Of a stretch of 64,000 nt of DNA, positions 43,829-53,543 are shown in pieces. A model generated the notes under the pieces. The model was not told the origin of the DNA and ran no database searches. It saw only the letters and a list, made by a program, of their open reading frames with translations. The stretch comes from Nitrososphaerota archaeon. Its GTDB lineage: Archaea; Thermoproteota; Nitrososphaeria; Nitrososphaerales; UBA183. The stretch is taken from positions 1 to 64,000 of the forward strand of contig JAPCJR010000001.1 in assembly GCA_027886865.1 (NCBI GenBank). Reading direction: 5' to 3'. Each line of letters starts with the position of its first letter. Within the stretch, counting starts at the first letter, position 1. Position numbers and translations under genes: made by a program.

Positions 43829-44651
43829 TGCCGTCCAACAGGTCCTGCACGAAACTCCTCGATGTGGTTATCGTACCGACAACGGGCCTGGGCTTGCTCA
43901 GCTCGATTGACATCTTGCCCCGGTAATTCTGGTCTCTAAGCTCGGTGAACAGTCCTCTGAAATCCTCGGCTGCCAGCTTCCCCCTCTGGGGCGCCCAGTG
44001 CAGGTCAATGACTCCGTCGTTATTGTTCAGGTGGACGTGCGCGATATGGCCCCTGGAGTGCCTGGCCGCGCCGCCCAGGTCTTCGCCCGAGATGGTCGCG
44101 TGCCCGGTGTCGAGAACCAGTCCAAGGTTATCTGAAGCCGCCCCTCTGATCAACGCTATCGTCTCCGTGACCGTGGGCAGCTCACCAGTGGGGAACGGTT
44201 CGAGAGCGAACCTCACGGCCGACGCCTTTGCGTAATCGGCACACTCGGCTACACCCTCTCCCAGGAGTCCCAGAGCCTTGCCATGTTGCTCCGGAGGACC
44301 ACGTTTCATTGAACAAGCGTAGACGACACCAGCTTCGAGCTGGGCGGCGAGGTCTATGCTCCTGCGCACATACGCCAGGGTTGCACTACGCACTGACTTT
44401 TTGGGGGAATGAAGGTCCAGCTTCGAGTTGCTGTAGAAGAACGGGACTCCAAGGCTCAAGGCGGCGACGCTCAGCCCCCGCCTCCTTAGTGAGGCACCGA
44501 TGGATTTCGACCGGGGGAGGTATTCGGGCATGGCGGCTATCTCGGTGCTTGTGCAGTGAGCGACGGCGAGATGGCGGAGAGCAGCGTCCAGGGTCATGCT
44601 TCGCGAAAACCACGAGGTGAACCCAATCTCGCGCACGTCAGCACATGGCAT
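43788..44651 (-). CDS. sugar phosphate isomerase/epimerase-like TIM-barrel protein
   Basis: Xylose-isomerase-like TIM barrel family. Marks: ALEPFPTGELPTVTETIALI with the first metal Glu, LGLVLDTGHATISG with Asp and His, HVHLNNNDGVIDLHWAP, and SIELSKPRP at the end. ATG 44651 is preferred over the longer frame from 44735. Substrate unknown. Confidence 0.82.
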   Translation of the reverse strand: MPCADVREIGFTSWFSRSMTLDAALRHLAVAHCTSTEIAAMPEYLPRSKSIGASLRRRGLSVAALSLGVPFFYSNSKLDLHSPKKSVRSATLAYVRRSIDLAAQLEAGVVYACSMKRGPPEQHGKALGLLGEGVAECADYAKASAVRFALEPFPTGELPTVTETIALIRGAASDNLGLVLDTGHATISGEDLGGAARHSRGHIAHVHLNNNDGVIDLHWAPQRGKLAAEDFRGLFTELRDQNYRGKMSIELSKPRPVVGTITTSRSFVQDLLDGIKGPASPGSRTSS

Positions 44652-44696
44652 GCCGCCTCCGATTATTGCTTTCCATAGAGCCACCGACCTGCAAAG

Positions 44697-44705
44697 CGAT
44701 AAAAG
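44697..44705 (+). promoter_or_regulatory. TATA-like box of the LDH2-type dehydrogenase gene
   Basis: GCGATAAAAG lies about 25-30 bases before GTG 44728. This sets the start of the dehydrogenase gene near 44719-44728. Confidence 0.45.
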
Positions 44706-44727
44706 TTGTAGGGAGGGCTTGCAGGGC

Positions 44728-45759
44728 GTGCGCACGTACTCGGAGAAGGCGTGGAGAAAGCTCGGAATAGAGATGGTTCAGGCCTCTGGTGCATCAGAAG
44801 ACCAGGCGGAAGTCGTGACGAAGGTACTCATTTCCGGAAGCCTGCGCGGCATAGACTCCCACGGAGTGAGGATACTGCCGTACTTCACGGAGAAGAGGAG
44901 GATGAGAAAGATGAAGGTCCTGAAGGAGACCAAGGCGACCGCCCTGCTCGACGCGGGCAACGTTTGGGGGCCCGTCTCTGCGGAACGCGCGATGACAATA
45001 GCCATGGACAAGGCGGAGGATACGGGGCTGGGCTCCTGCACCGTCACGAACGGTGACTGGATCACCAACCTGTTCTATTACTCGGCGATGGCGCTCGAAC
45101 GGGACATGATCGGCATGGTATTCGTCAGAGACAACCCTTGCTGCTCGCCCTGGGGGGGCACCGTGCCGGTCACCGGGACGGACCCGATGAGCATCGCAAT
45201 CCCAGCGGGAAGGTCAGACCCGATAGTGCTGGACTTTGCCACGACGATCGTCGCGCAGGGACACGTGAGGACCTTCCTCCTGGAAGGGAAGCCTATCCCG
45301 GAGGGCTGGCTCATAGACAGGCAGGGGAACTCGGTCCACGGCAACGTGCTCAATCTGCAGAACATCGATGAGTTCTGGGACAAAGGTGGCTCGCTGCTAC
45401 CCTTCGGGACGTACAAGGGCTACGGGTTGAATCTCGCCATAGGAGTCCTGGGAGGAGCGCTCAACCTGACGGGCACGGGGACGCGCGGGAAGGGACAGGG
45501 CGTCACCGTCTTTGCAGTCGACGTAGGCGCTTACGGGTCAGTGAAGGAGTTCAAGCGGGAGGTCGACAGGCTGGTGAAGGAAGTGAAATCGACGCCCGTC
45601 CGGCCGGGCTTCAAGGAGGTGCTCTTGCCCGGCGAGCTGGAATACCGTTCGATGGCCAAGAGGAAGAAGGACGGGATACCCATTGATGACAAGTCCTGGG
45701 AGGCAGTACTTCAAACATGCGAGAAGATCGGCGTCGATGCTGACGCGATTATGAACTAA
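44728..45759 (+). CDS. malate/L-lactate dehydrogenase (LDH2 family)
   Basis: NAD(P)-dependent dehydrogenase with the family's fold unrelated to standard malate dehydrogenase. Shown by RGIDSHGVRILPYF, PVTGTDPMSIAIPAG, VLDFATTIVAQGHVR and FGTYKGYGLNLAIGVLGGAL. Length about 343 residues. Family members reduce oxaloacetate, pyruvate or ureidoglycolate-like acids. The start (GTG 44728 or TTG 44719) follows a GATAAAAG box. Its convergent neighbour is the transhydrogenase operon. Confidence 0.88.
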   Translation: MRTYSEKAWRKLGIEMVQASGASEDQAEVVTKVLISGSLRGIDSHGVRILPYFTEKRRMRKMKVLKETKATALLDAGNVWGPVSAERAMTIAMDKAEDTGLGSCTVTNGDWITNLFYYSAMALERDMIGMVFVRDNPCCSPWGGTVPVTGTDPMSIAIPAGRSDPIVLDFATTIVAQGHVRTFLLEGKPIPEGWLIDRQGNSVHGNVLNLQNIDEFWDKGGSLLPFGTYKGYGLNLAIGVLGGALNLTGTGTRGKGQGVTVFAVDVGAYGSVKEFKREVDRLVKEVKSTPVRPGFKEVLLPGELEYRSMAKRKKDGIPIDDKSWEAVLQTCEKIGVDADAIMN

Positions 45760-45778
45760 AATCAGCTTCGACCGCGCA

Positions 45779-47161
45779 CTATTGTCTCTTCAGTGAAGCG
45801 ACCAGGTCGGCCAGGACCTTCTTCGCATCGCCGAAGACCATCATCGTGTTGGGAAGATAGAACAGCTCGTTCTCGACTCCGGCGAATCCGGGGCTCATCG
45901 ACCTCTTCACGAAGACGACTGTCTTTGCCTTGTCCACGTTCATGATGGGCATGCCGAAGAGCGGGGAATCCGGTCTCGTCCGAGCCGCCGGATTCGTGAC
46001 ATCGTTGGCCCCCACCACTATCACCACGTCCGTCTCCGGGAAGAGAGGGTTGATGCGGTCCATCTCCCATAGCTGGTCGTAGGGCACCTGGGCCTCGGCC
46101 AGCAGGACGTTCATGTGTCCAGGCATCCTGCCCGCGACGGGGTGGATACCGTACTTGACATCGATGCCCTTCGCCTCGAGTATGTCTGCAATCTCCTTGA
46201 CGACGTGCTGCGCCTGCGCGACCGCCATGCCATAGCCAGGGACGAATACCACCGACCTCGCGCTATCCAGAATCGTGGCGACATCGTCCACGGTGTACGC
46301 CGCCGCGGTACGGCCCCCCGCCGCCTCTGGTCCAGCCGCTGCAGACGAAGTCACTGCGCCGACTCCACCGAAGAGCACGTTGGTGAACGACCGGTTCATC
46401 GCCTGGCTCATGATCACTGCCAGGATGAACCCTGAAGACCCGTCGAGGGCACCCGCGACTATGAGGACCTGGTTGTTGAGCACGAAGCCGAGCGCTGCTG
46501 CAGACATCCCGGCGTAGGAGTTCAGTATGGCGATGACGGTCGGCATGTCGGCTCCGCCTATGGCCATCACCAGAAGCAGTCCGAAGAGGATGGCGAAGCC
46601 CGCCATTATCGGGAGTACGAACGACTGGGTCGGGTTCGCTATGAGATAGATGCCAAGTATCACCGCGACCCCGAGGACAGACAGGCTGACGAAGTTACGG
46701 CCGCCATAAACGAATGGCCTCCCAGGAATCAGTCCCTGGAGTTTGGCGAACGCGATGCAGCTGCCCATGAAGGTAAGGTATCCCAGTATCATCTCGGCGG
46801 TCAGGACGGTCATCGTGTACGAGTCGATGCCAGGCAGCCTCTGGTAGTATTCAGCGGTCCCCACCAGGGCCACGGCGAGCGACCCGAACGCGTGGGACAC
46901 GGCGGTCCTCTGAGGAACAGCTGTCATCGGGACCTTGAGCGCTATGGGCGCGCCGACGATAGCCCCGACAACCACCGCTATCACGAGGAGGTCGGTCCTC
47001 TGGACGGCATATGCACTAAGAGTAGCGATTATGGCGACGGCCATACCCGCGGCGGCCAGCCAGTTCCCGTACCTGGAGGTCTTGACCTCGCTGAGCCCCC
47101 TTATCGAGATGGCGAAGAAGACTATCGCGATGACGTAGAGATACTCGAACAGTTGGCTCAT
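45779..47161 (-). CDS. pntB: NAD(P) transhydrogenase subunit beta
   Basis: About eight membrane helices followed by the NADP-binding domain (VVFVPGYGMAVAQAQHVV; GRMPGHMNVLLAEAQVPYD; VVIVVGANDVTNPAA). It couples hydride transfer from NADH to NADP+ to proton entry. The end MNVDKAKTVVFVKRSMSPGFAGVENELF is conserved in the family. It is the last gene of the three-gene operon, with 4-base overlaps. Confidence 0.95.
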   Translation of the reverse strand: MSQLFEYLYVIAIVFFAISIRGLSEVKTSRYGNWLAAAGMAVAIIATLSAYAVQRTDLLVIAVVVGAIVGAPIALKVPMTAVPQRTAVSHAFGSLAVALVGTAEYYQRLPGIDSYTMTVLTAEMILGYLTFMGSCIAFAKLQGLIPGRPFVYGGRNFVSLSVLGVAVILGIYLIANPTQSFVLPIMAGFAILFGLLLVMAIGGADMPTVIAILNSYAGMSAAALGFVLNNQVLIVAGALDGSSGFILAVIMSQAMNRSFTNVLFGGVGAVTSSAAAGPEAAGGRTAAAYTVDDVATILDSARSVVFVPGYGMAVAQAQHVVKEIADILEAKGIDVKYGIHPVAGRMPGHMNVLLAEAQVPYDQLWEMDRINPLFPETDVVIVVGANDVTNPAARTRPDSPLFGMPIMNVDKAKTVVFVKRSMSPGFAGVENELFYLPNTMMVFGDAKKVLADLVASLKRQ

Positions 47162-47460
47162 TTCTTATCCTTCCGTTGTCGGAACAGCCTGAGGATTCTT
47201 TCGGTGATCAGGAACCCGCTGACAATGTTCGTGAAGACGAGCGCAATCGCAACGACCACCAGAATCAAGACCACGTTGTTCTTCGGGTCCGAAAGCACGA
47301 TCAACGCTGCCACTATAGACACCGATGAGATTGCGTTGGTGAGCGCCATCAGAGGTGTGTGGAGAAGGCGCGAGACGCGGCGCACAAGCTCTAGGCCCAA
47401 GAAGGTGGCCAAGAGGAAGATCATGAGGTTGATTGCGACATCGTCTGGAATCGCGGTCAT
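47158..47460 (-). CDS. pntAb: NAD(P) transhydrogenase subunit alpha, membrane part
   Basis: A 100-residue protein with three membrane helices, which corresponds to the C-terminal membrane domain of the alpha subunit in E. coli. It carries the stretch TPLMALTNAISSVSIVAAL typical of this part. It overlaps both neighbours by 4 bases, hence translational coupling. Confidence 0.92.
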   Translation of the reverse strand: MTAIPDDVAINLMIFLLATFLGLELVRRVSRLLHTPLMALTNAISSVSIVAALIVLSDPKNNVVLILVVVAIALVFTNIVSGFLITERILRLFRQRKDKK

Positions 47461-48596
47461 TTGGCCGGGGCACCTCCGAGCGCAGTCTTGGTCCCCTGGT
47501 GGACGACCTCCCCGCGGTTGACCACCAGAGGTCCGCGTATCAGGTCGTCTTTCGTGTCGATGTTGAGGTTGCCATCCTTCAGCAAAGCGAGCAGGAACGA
47601 AGTGATGTTGCGCGAGTACATCTGGCTGGCCTGGGGCGCCATGGAGGAAGGAAGGTTGAGGGGACCGGCCACGGTTACCCCGAACTTCACCACAGTCTTG
47701 CCTGGCTCCGTCAGAGCACAGTTGCCGCCCTGCTCCGCTGCCAGGTCGACCACCACAGACCCGGGCCGCATACCTTTGACTGCGTCTTCGGTGATCAGGA
47801 TGGGCGCCCTCTGGCCCGGGATCAAGGCTGTTGTTATCACGACATCAGAGGCCTGGGCTCGTTCTGCCAAGAAGGCCTGCTGCTTTTTGTAGAACTCTTC
47901 GGTCTGCGCCTTGGCGTAACCTCCTGCGTCCTGCGCGTCCTTGGCTTCAACGGGCATCTGCGCGAACTTGGCACCGAGACTCTCGATCTGTTCTTTCACG
48001 ATGGGTCGCACGTCATAGGCCTCCAACAGTGCGCCGAGCCGTCGCGCCGTCGCGATGGCCTGAAGTCCTGCCACCCCTGCTCCGACTACGAATACCCTCG
48101 CTGGAGGAATCGTGCCGGCCGCCGTCATCATCAGCGGAAAGATCTTCGGAAGCGTATCAGCGGCAATGAGAGCGGCCTTGTATCCCGCTAGGTTCGACTG
48201 CGAAGAGAGCGCGTCCATAGGCTGGGCGCGGCTGATGCGCGGGATGAGCTCCATCGCGAAGGCGGTCGCCTTCTTGGCAGAAATCTGCTTGACGGCCTCT
48301 AGGTTCGCAAGCGGGTATAGGAAGGAGATGATAGTTGACCCCTCCTTGAGCATCTCCGCCTCGGCGGACGAGGGCGGCATCACCTTGAGGATTACGTCTG
48401 CCTTCGCAAAGACCGCTTTCGCGTCGGCCTCGATCGACGCCCCCTTCTCCTGATAGCCGGAGTCTGCGAACCCAGCCGATTCGCCCGCCCCCTTTTCCAC
48501 CGCGACCGAGACTCCCGCAAACTTGGAGAGGGCATCGGGAACGACCGAGACTCTCCTCTCACCCATTAACGTCTCCTTCGGAACGCCTAGAATCAT
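47457..48596 (-). CDS. pntAa: NAD(P) transhydrogenase subunit alpha, NAD-binding part
   Basis: Soluble NAD(H)-binding subunit of 379 residues, in the family of alanine dehydrogenase. It starts MILGVPKETLMGERRVSVVP and has the Rossmann loop VFVVGAGVAGLQAIATARRLG at about residues 168-188 and ITTALIPGQRAPILI near the end. The three-gene form (Aa, Ab, B) is typical of bacteria and is uncommon in archaea. Confidence 0.95.
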   Translation of the reverse strand: MILGVPKETLMGERRVSVVPDALSKFAGVSVAVEKGAGESAGFADSGYQEKGASIEADAKAVFAKADVILKVMPPSSAEAEMLKEGSTIISFLYPLANLEAVKQISAKKATAFAMELIPRISRAQPMDALSSQSNLAGYKAALIAADTLPKIFPLMMTAAGTIPPARVFVVGAGVAGLQAIATARRLGALLEAYDVRPIVKEQIESLGAKFAQMPVEAKDAQDAGGYAKAQTEEFYKKQQAFLAERAQASDVVITTALIPGQRAPILITEDAVKGMRPGSVVVDLAAEQGGNCALTEPGKTVVKFGVTVAGPLNLPSSMAPQASQMYSRNITSFLLALLKDGNLNIDTKDDLIRGPLVVNRGEVVHQGTKTALGGAPAK

Positions 48597-48718
48597 GTCT
48601 AGAACTCTGTGAAGACTTCAGTGCCGCACTGGTCTGGTATTATGCTTGATGGTCTGCGGCATGAGCAATTCTCTGAGCTAATGTTACATTCCTTTCCTCA
48701 TATTTACGGGAAAAAGGC

Positions 48719-50101
48719 TCATGCTCTGGGCGCGCCGCCGCCGCCGGTCGCATAGTTCTCGAGTGTCTGCCCCATCCATATCATCCCTTTCTCAAGGTAG
48801 TCGAGCCTGATGTTCTCGTTGGGGGCATGTATCGCGTCGTCATGGGGAGCAAACCCAAAGTCTACAGCCTCCGAACGATAGCGCCGCGTGAACACGTAGA
48901 GTGGTCCGGTGCCGGGGCTGGAGAGCTCTATCACAGGTTTGACGCCGAAGACCTCGGCGGCCGCTCGGATAGCGGCCTGGGCCCAAGGGCTCGTATAGCT
49001 CGTCCTCGCTGCTGGCTCCATCGTCATCCTCTCGACCTTGATGTCCGAGAATCCGTGCGACGAGAGAAAGTCCGTGAACCTCACGAAGAGCTCGTCGGGG
49101 TCCTGCTCCGGCACGAGTCGGAAGTCCATCTTGCACCGGACCTCCGCAGGGAGCACGGTCTTGCTACCGGGCCCTGAGTATCCGCCCCGGATGCCCGCGA
49201 TGTTGGCCGTCGGACCGGTCACTAGGGCCATCCGCGCCTCGCCGAATGACAGGCCGCCGGCGAACCGCTGGGCGCCGTACGCGGCCAGCAGACCCTCAGC
49301 CTCCGAGGGTTCCTGGTTGAGGACCTTCAGCTCGTCTGCCGAGAGTCCCTTGACGCGGTCGTACCATCCCGGTATCAGGATGTGCTCGTGCTCGTCCTTG
49401 ATCATGCTCAGGAGCCGCACCAGACGCCACACCGGATTAGGCAGGGCGGCGGCATACATACTGTGCGCATCCTGGTTCAATGTCCTCGCGACCAGTTCCA
49501 GATACATCATTCCCTTCACGCCGAGGCTGACGACGGGCCTCCCTTCGTTGTCGATCCTTCCATACTCCCAGAGCACTGCGTCGGACTCGAAGAGCTGGGA
49601 GTTCTTCGTGACGTATTCCTCGAGGTGGCCGCTGCCTACCTCCTCCTCACCCTCGAAGCAGAACTTGATGTTGCAAGGCGGTTCGCCGTTGACCTTGAGG
49701 TACGACTCTATGAGCTTGAGCCGGGCGACGAGTTGGCCCTTGTCGTCCGAGACCCCCCTCCCGTACATCCTGCCATCTCGGATCTCAGGCTTGAAGGGTG
49801 GAGACTTCCAGAGCTCCAGCGGTTCGGCCGGCTGCACGTCGTAGTGGTTGTAGATGAGCACGGTCTTGCCGGGCCCGGGCCTGAGTACCTCGCCGTAGAC
49901 CAAGGGAGGTGCCCCTTCGAGCTTGAGCAGCTGGGCCCTTCCGCCGATCTCCTCGATCATCTTCTTGACGAGCAGGGCGCACTCCTCGACTCCGTCGTTC
50001 GTGGCCGAGACGCTAGGCTGCGCAGCGAGCCGCGCAATGTCTCTCAGAAACCTGTCTTGATTGTCGTGTATGTAGTCCTTGAGCGCGGGGGCGAGCGTCA
50101 A
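48719..50101 (-). CDS. M20 family dipeptidase
   Basis: Metallopeptidase of the M20/M25/M40 group. Metal ligands: His in YNHYDVQPAEP, Asp in RGVSDDKGQL, Glu-Glu in FEGEEEVGSG, Asp or Glu in VLWEYG, and His in HDDAIHAPNE near the end. 460 residues, as usual. Start TTG 50101. It cleaves dipeptides; the actual substrate is not known. Confidence 0.9.
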   Translation of the reverse strand: MTLAPALKDYIHDNQDRFLRDIARLAAQPSVSATNDGVEECALLVKKMIEEIGGRAQLLKLEGAPPLVYGEVLRPGPGKTVLIYNHYDVQPAEPLELWKSPPFKPEIRDGRMYGRGVSDDKGQLVARLKLIESYLKVNGEPPCNIKFCFEGEEEVGSGHLEEYVTKNSQLFESDAVLWEYGRIDNEGRPVVSLGVKGMMYLELVARTLNQDAHSMYAAALPNPVWRLVRLLSMIKDEHEHILIPGWYDRVKGLSADELKVLNQEPSEAEGLLAAYGAQRFAGGLSFGEARMALVTGPTANIAGIRGGYSGPGSKTVLPAEVRCKMDFRLVPEQDPDELFVRFTDFLSSHGFSDIKVERMTMEPAARTSYTSPWAQAAIRAAAEVFGVKPVIELSSPGTGPLYVFTRRYRSEAVDFGFAPHDDAIHAPNENIRLDYLEKGMIWMGQTLENYATGGGGAPRA

Positions 50102-50234
50102 TGCAAGACCAGAATCCGCGTTCGAAATTAAACTTTAGGGAACCTGTTTCCCTGTTCAGGAGTGCCGTTAGGTGCTTGCCGAAACTTGCAGAGGACCGAG
50201 ACCTATTCAAATAGCCCCAGCCCGGGTTTCGTTC

Positions 50235-51584
50235 ATGGTCTCCGAGGAGGCCCCGGACGAATCGTCAAGGAAGGCGCTGGAGTACTCAGCATACTATGGC
50301 GGGAAGGTGGAGATTGTTCCGAAGGTCCCCGTCAGGTCCCTCGAAGACTTCTCGGTCTGGTACACCCCGGGAGTGGCGGCGGTTTCCAGGAAAATCGAGA
50401 AGGAACCGGACCTTTCTTTTGAATACACCAACAGATGGAACACCATCGCGGTGCTGACCGACGGCAGCAGGGTCCTCGGCCTCGGGAATGTCGGACCGGA
50501 AGCCTCGCTCCCGGTCATGGAGGGGAAGGCGCTAATCTACAAATACCTCGGGGGCGTCGATGCCATCCCGATTCCCATAAGGGCATCCACCGAGGACGAA
50601 ATTGTCAGAACGGCCGAGGCTCTCGAGCCGGCTCTCGGTGGTATCAACCTCGAGGACATAGCTTCGCCGAAGTGCTTCGGTGTCCTCGAGAGGCTAAGGG
50701 AGAGCATGACCATCCCTGTCTGGCATGATGACGAGCAGGGAACCGCCGGCGTGATACTCGCGGCGCTCTACAACGCCCTCGAACTTACTGGGAGAAACCT
50801 CAAGGACAGCAGGATAGTGCTCCTCGGGTCCGGGGCGGCGAACATCGCGGCTGCGAGACTTCTGATCCGGGCGGGTGCGCCGGCGGGAGAGATGATCCTG
50901 GTAGACAGCAAGGGGGTACTCCAATCCGAGCGGGAAGACATGGACCAACTGCTCCTAAAGAACAGGTGGAAGTACGAGATTGCGCTGGCCACGAACTCGT
51001 CGAAGGTGAAGGGGGGACTGCGCGACGCACTCGATGGCGCGGATGTCCTGATCGCTGCCGCCACGCCGGGTCCCCACGTCGTGAAGCGCGAGGACATATC
51101 GGTGATGCGCACGAGGCCAGTCGCCTTCCTGCTCTCGAACCCAGTCCCCGAGATGTGGCCCGACGACGCGAAGAAGGCGGGGGCCGCGATAGTCGCCACA
51201 GGGAGGTCAGACTTTCCCAACCAGGTCAACAACAGCGTCCTCTTCCCAGCCGTCTTCCGGGGAGCACTCGACGTCCGGGCAAGGACGATCAGCGACACGA
51301 TGGTCATAGCAGCGGCCCAAGAACTGGCGAAGTTCTCGAAGGAGAAAGGCCTGAGCGAGACGAACATCATCCCCAGCATGCTCGATTGGACCGTCTTCCC
51401 CATCGTGGCGGCCGCCATAGGCGAGCAGGCCCAGCGGGAGGGGCTTGCGAGGAAGTCAGGCAGTCGCAGCGAGCTCCTGGGCAGGGCGCAGGCTACCATG
51501 GAGAGGTCCAGGAGGGTGCTATCGATCCTGATGGAGAAGGGGATAATACGGGCCCCTCCGCAACACGACGCGGACGGGAAGTGA
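50235..51584 (+). CDS. NADP-dependent malic enzyme
   Basis: Oxidatively decarboxylates malate to pyruvate, giving NAD(P)H. Marks: [52 protein letters not shown] and the Rossmann loop [15 protein letters not shown]. About 449 residues, the short form without a phosphotransacetylase domain. ATG 50235 is preferred to the longer frame from 50172. It is divergent from the dipeptidase gene and followed 10 bases on by a GNAT gene. Confidence 0.93.
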   Translation: MVSEEAPDESSRKALEYSAYYGGKVEIVPKVPVRSLEDFSVWYTPGVAAVSRKIEKEPDLSFEYTNRWNTIAVLTDGSRVLGLGNVGPEASLPVMEGKALIYKYLGGVDAIPIPIRASTEDEIVRTAEALEPALGGINLEDIASPKCFGVLERLRESMTIPVWHDDEQGTAGVILAALYNALELTGRNLKDSRIVLLGSGAANIAAARLLIRAGAPAGEMILVDSKGVLQSEREDMDQLLLKNRWKYEIALATNSSKVKGGLRDALDGADVLIAAATPGPHVVKREDISVMRTRPVAFLLSNPVPEMWPDDAKKAGAAIVATGRSDFPNQVNNSVLFPAVFRGALDVRARTISDTMVIAAAQELAKFSKEKGLSETNIIPSMLDWTVFPIVAAAIGEQAQREGLARKSGSRSELLGRAQATMERSRRVLSILMEKGIIRAPPQHDADGK

Positions 51585-51593
51585 CGCCAAGCC

Positions 51594-52079
51594 TTGGAAG
51601 AAGTCGTGATTAGGGAAGCCAAAGGCGAAGACATCGAGCAGGCAGCGGAATTGATAGTCAGGATGAAGAGGCTGAACGGCGAATTCGACCCCTTGTTCAA
51701 GGTGGTGGAAGACGCACAGCAGCGCGCCGTCAAGTATCTCGACGCGTCGATGGGCACGGCGGACAAGCTGGTCCTCGTGGCCGCGAGGGGGAAGAAGGTG
51801 CTCGGCGTCCTGAGGGCCGAGGTCAAGGACAGGCTGTTCTACATCCCTTCGAAGGAGGGCGACATCACCGACTTCTACATCCTCCCCGAGGTCAGGAGGA
51901 AGGACGTCGGCAGGGAAATCATCTTTCAGGCCTCCCAGAAACTGAAGAGCATGGGGGCCGAGATGATTGTCGCCGAGTTCCCAGCGCAGAACGCGATAGC
52001 CGTGAAGTTCTATGGTAAGCGAGGGTTCCGGGCGCTCGTGGACACCTTCGCCAAGGAAGAGAGGACAGAAGGTCAGTAG
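51594..52079 (+). CDS. GNAT-family N-acetyltransferase
   Basis: Acetyl-CoA-binding pattern: FYILPEVRRKDVGREIIFQASQKLKSMG, with the R/Q-x-x-G-x-G/A loop, and AIAVKFYGKRGFRAL for the last strand pair. 161 residues, TTG start. The 10-base gap to the malic enzyme makes a shared transcript likely. Substrate unknown. Confidence 0.82.
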   Translation: MEEVVIREAKGEDIEQAAELIVRMKRLNGEFDPLFKVVEDAQQRAVKYLDASMGTADKLVLVAARGKKVLGVLRAEVKDRLFYIPSKEGDITDFYILPEVRRKDVGREIIFQASQKLKSMGAEMIVAEFPAQNAIAVKFYGKRGFRALVDTFAKEERTEGQ

Positions 52080-52228
52080 TCGAGGGGGGAGCCTAGAGCC
52101 GGGCAGTCGCACCTGCCGAGGAACATCCCACACCGATAGCAAACGTGATTACGGCTGTTGCAGGTAGAGACGTGGTTCTGGGTCTTCAGGCAGTACCCCT
52201 CGTCCACGACAATCTTCAATCGGAGCAT
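52073..52228 (-). CDS. small Cys-rich protein, 51 residues
   Basis: An ATG frame of 51 residues with five to six Cys (GYCLKTQNH, STCNSRNHVCYRCG, RCDCPALG). The VCYRCGMFLGRCDC centre looks like a zinc knuckle or ribbon. It is convergent with and slightly overlaps the GNAT gene. I do not recognise a family. Confidence 0.5.
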   Translation of the reverse strand: MLRLKIVVDEGYCLKTQNHVSTCNSRNHVCYRCGMFLGRCDCPALGSPLDY

Positions 52229-52300
52229 TGTTAATCGGTGTCCGGCACAGGTATTTATCCATCGTCGGAAGAGGAACCATAGTTCGGCAAAAGCCGAGTG

Positions 52301-53011
52301 TTAGGCGAGCTTGAGCAGCCCATCCCCGCTGACCACGATCGACGTCTTCTCCTGCTTCGGCTCCTTGACTACCACGCCGCCGCTCACGAGCCACCCCCTG
52401 AACGCCTTGAGCTCGCCCTTAGCTTCGACCTTGTGGGTCGAATTGACCCTGAAGGTCCTCTTCTTGGCCGTAAGGTCGCGGTGGTCGACGACCACCTTGC
52501 CGGCGGGGGTGACCGTCTGGAACTCTACCTCCCTCGTGAACCGGCGATACAGGCGCGCCATGACCAGCGCGTAGAAGACGGCCGCGATTGCCTCGAAGGA
52601 TATCATCAGCACCTCCTGTATGGTGCTCGTGACGAGCCCGAAGAGGTCGAGGAATAACATGGCCACCAGCATGATGAGGGTCACGAGCAGTGTACGCCTC
52701 ATGTAGCCCGGCCCGGGCAGATAGTCGAAATATACGCCTATGGCGACGGCGAAGAGCATAGCGACGACCGCGGTCCGGACGAAGTCGTAGAGAGGGACGC
52801 CGGGAAACACGAGGTTGGAGAAGCAGTACTCCGCCGAGCCGACCACATTGGCGGCGCCGTTGCCTACGCAGTCCGAGTAGTTCTGCATGAGGTAGCTGAC
52901 GGCCTGACTCTTGAAAGCGAGGAGCAGGAGGATGTTGAAGACGGAGATCGAGCCTGCGAAGTAGAGGCTCGCGACAGCACCGGCCTTGGCACCGGCTATG
53001 GCTGACCCCAC
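52301..53011 (-). CDS. membrane protein, unknown
   Basis: A 236-residue protein with about four membrane helices in the first 160 residues, and a soluble C-terminal portion of about 75 residues in which the stretch VKEPKQEKTSIVVSG is rich in charge. No family recognised. It starts 10 bases after the peroxiredoxin gene, so they are likely co-transcribed. Confidence 0.7.
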   Translation of the reverse strand: MGSAIAGAKAGAVASLYFAGSISVFNILLLLAFKSQAVSYLMQNYSDCVGNGAANVVGSAEYCFSNLVFPGVPLYDFVRTAVVAMLFAVAIGVYFDYLPGPGYMRRTLLVTLIMLVAMLFLDLFGLVTSTIQEVLMISFEAIAAVFYALVMARLYRRFTREVEFQTVTPAGKVVVDHRDLTAKKRTFRVNSTHKVEAKGELKAFRGWLVSGGVVVKEPKQEKTSIVVSGDGLLKLA

Positions 53012-53021
53012 GACATCTCAC

Positions 53022-53495
53022 TTAGGAGGCCAGGGCCTCTAGGACCGCTTTCTCGTGATCCTCGACGCGCACCTTCCTGAATATCTTCTTGATCTTACCG
53101 GCTTTGTCGATGACGAACGTCGAACGCACCGTTCCCCAATACTTCTTCCCGTACATGTTCTTCTCCTGCCAGGTCCCATATAGGTTGTTGACCTTCAGCT
53201 CCTCGTCGCTGAGGAGGGTGAAATTGAGGCCGTACTTCTTTATGAAACTCTTGTGGGAATCGATCGAGTCTTTGCTGATGCCCAGTATCGTCGCGTTGAG
53301 GTTATTGAACTTCGGAAGGTTGTCGCGGAAGGAGCACGCCTCCTTGGTGCACCCAGAGGTGTCGTCCTCCGGATAGAAATACAGGACTACGTTCTTTCCC
53401 TTCAGGGAGCTGAGCTTCACGTTATCGCCGTTCGAGGAGGGCAGCACGAAATCGGGGGCTGGATCACCCTCTGCGAGTTCCCTATCTGCGGCCAT
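53022..53495 (-). CDS. peroxiredoxin (Bcp/PrxQ type)
   Basis: Thiol peroxidase that reduces peroxides. The peroxidatic Cys and its resolving partner are in DDTSGCTKEACSFRD, spaced by four as in PrxQ, at about residues 41-55. The core FVLPSSNGDNVKLSSLKGKNVVLYFYP is classical. About 157 residues. ATG 53495 is preferred over 53522. Confidence 0.92.
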   Translation of the reverse strand: MAADRELAEGDPAPDFVLPSSNGDNVKLSSLKGKNVVLYFYPEDDTSGCTKEACSFRDNLPKFNNLNATILGISKDSIDSHKSFIKKYGLNFTLLSDEELKVNNLYGTWQEKNMYGKKYWGTVRSTFVIDKAGKIKKIFRKVRVEDHEKAVLEALAS

Positions 53496-53543
53496 GGGTT
53501 GGGAGTGAACAGGCCGATACAAAACCTTACCCCTCTAGACCGT

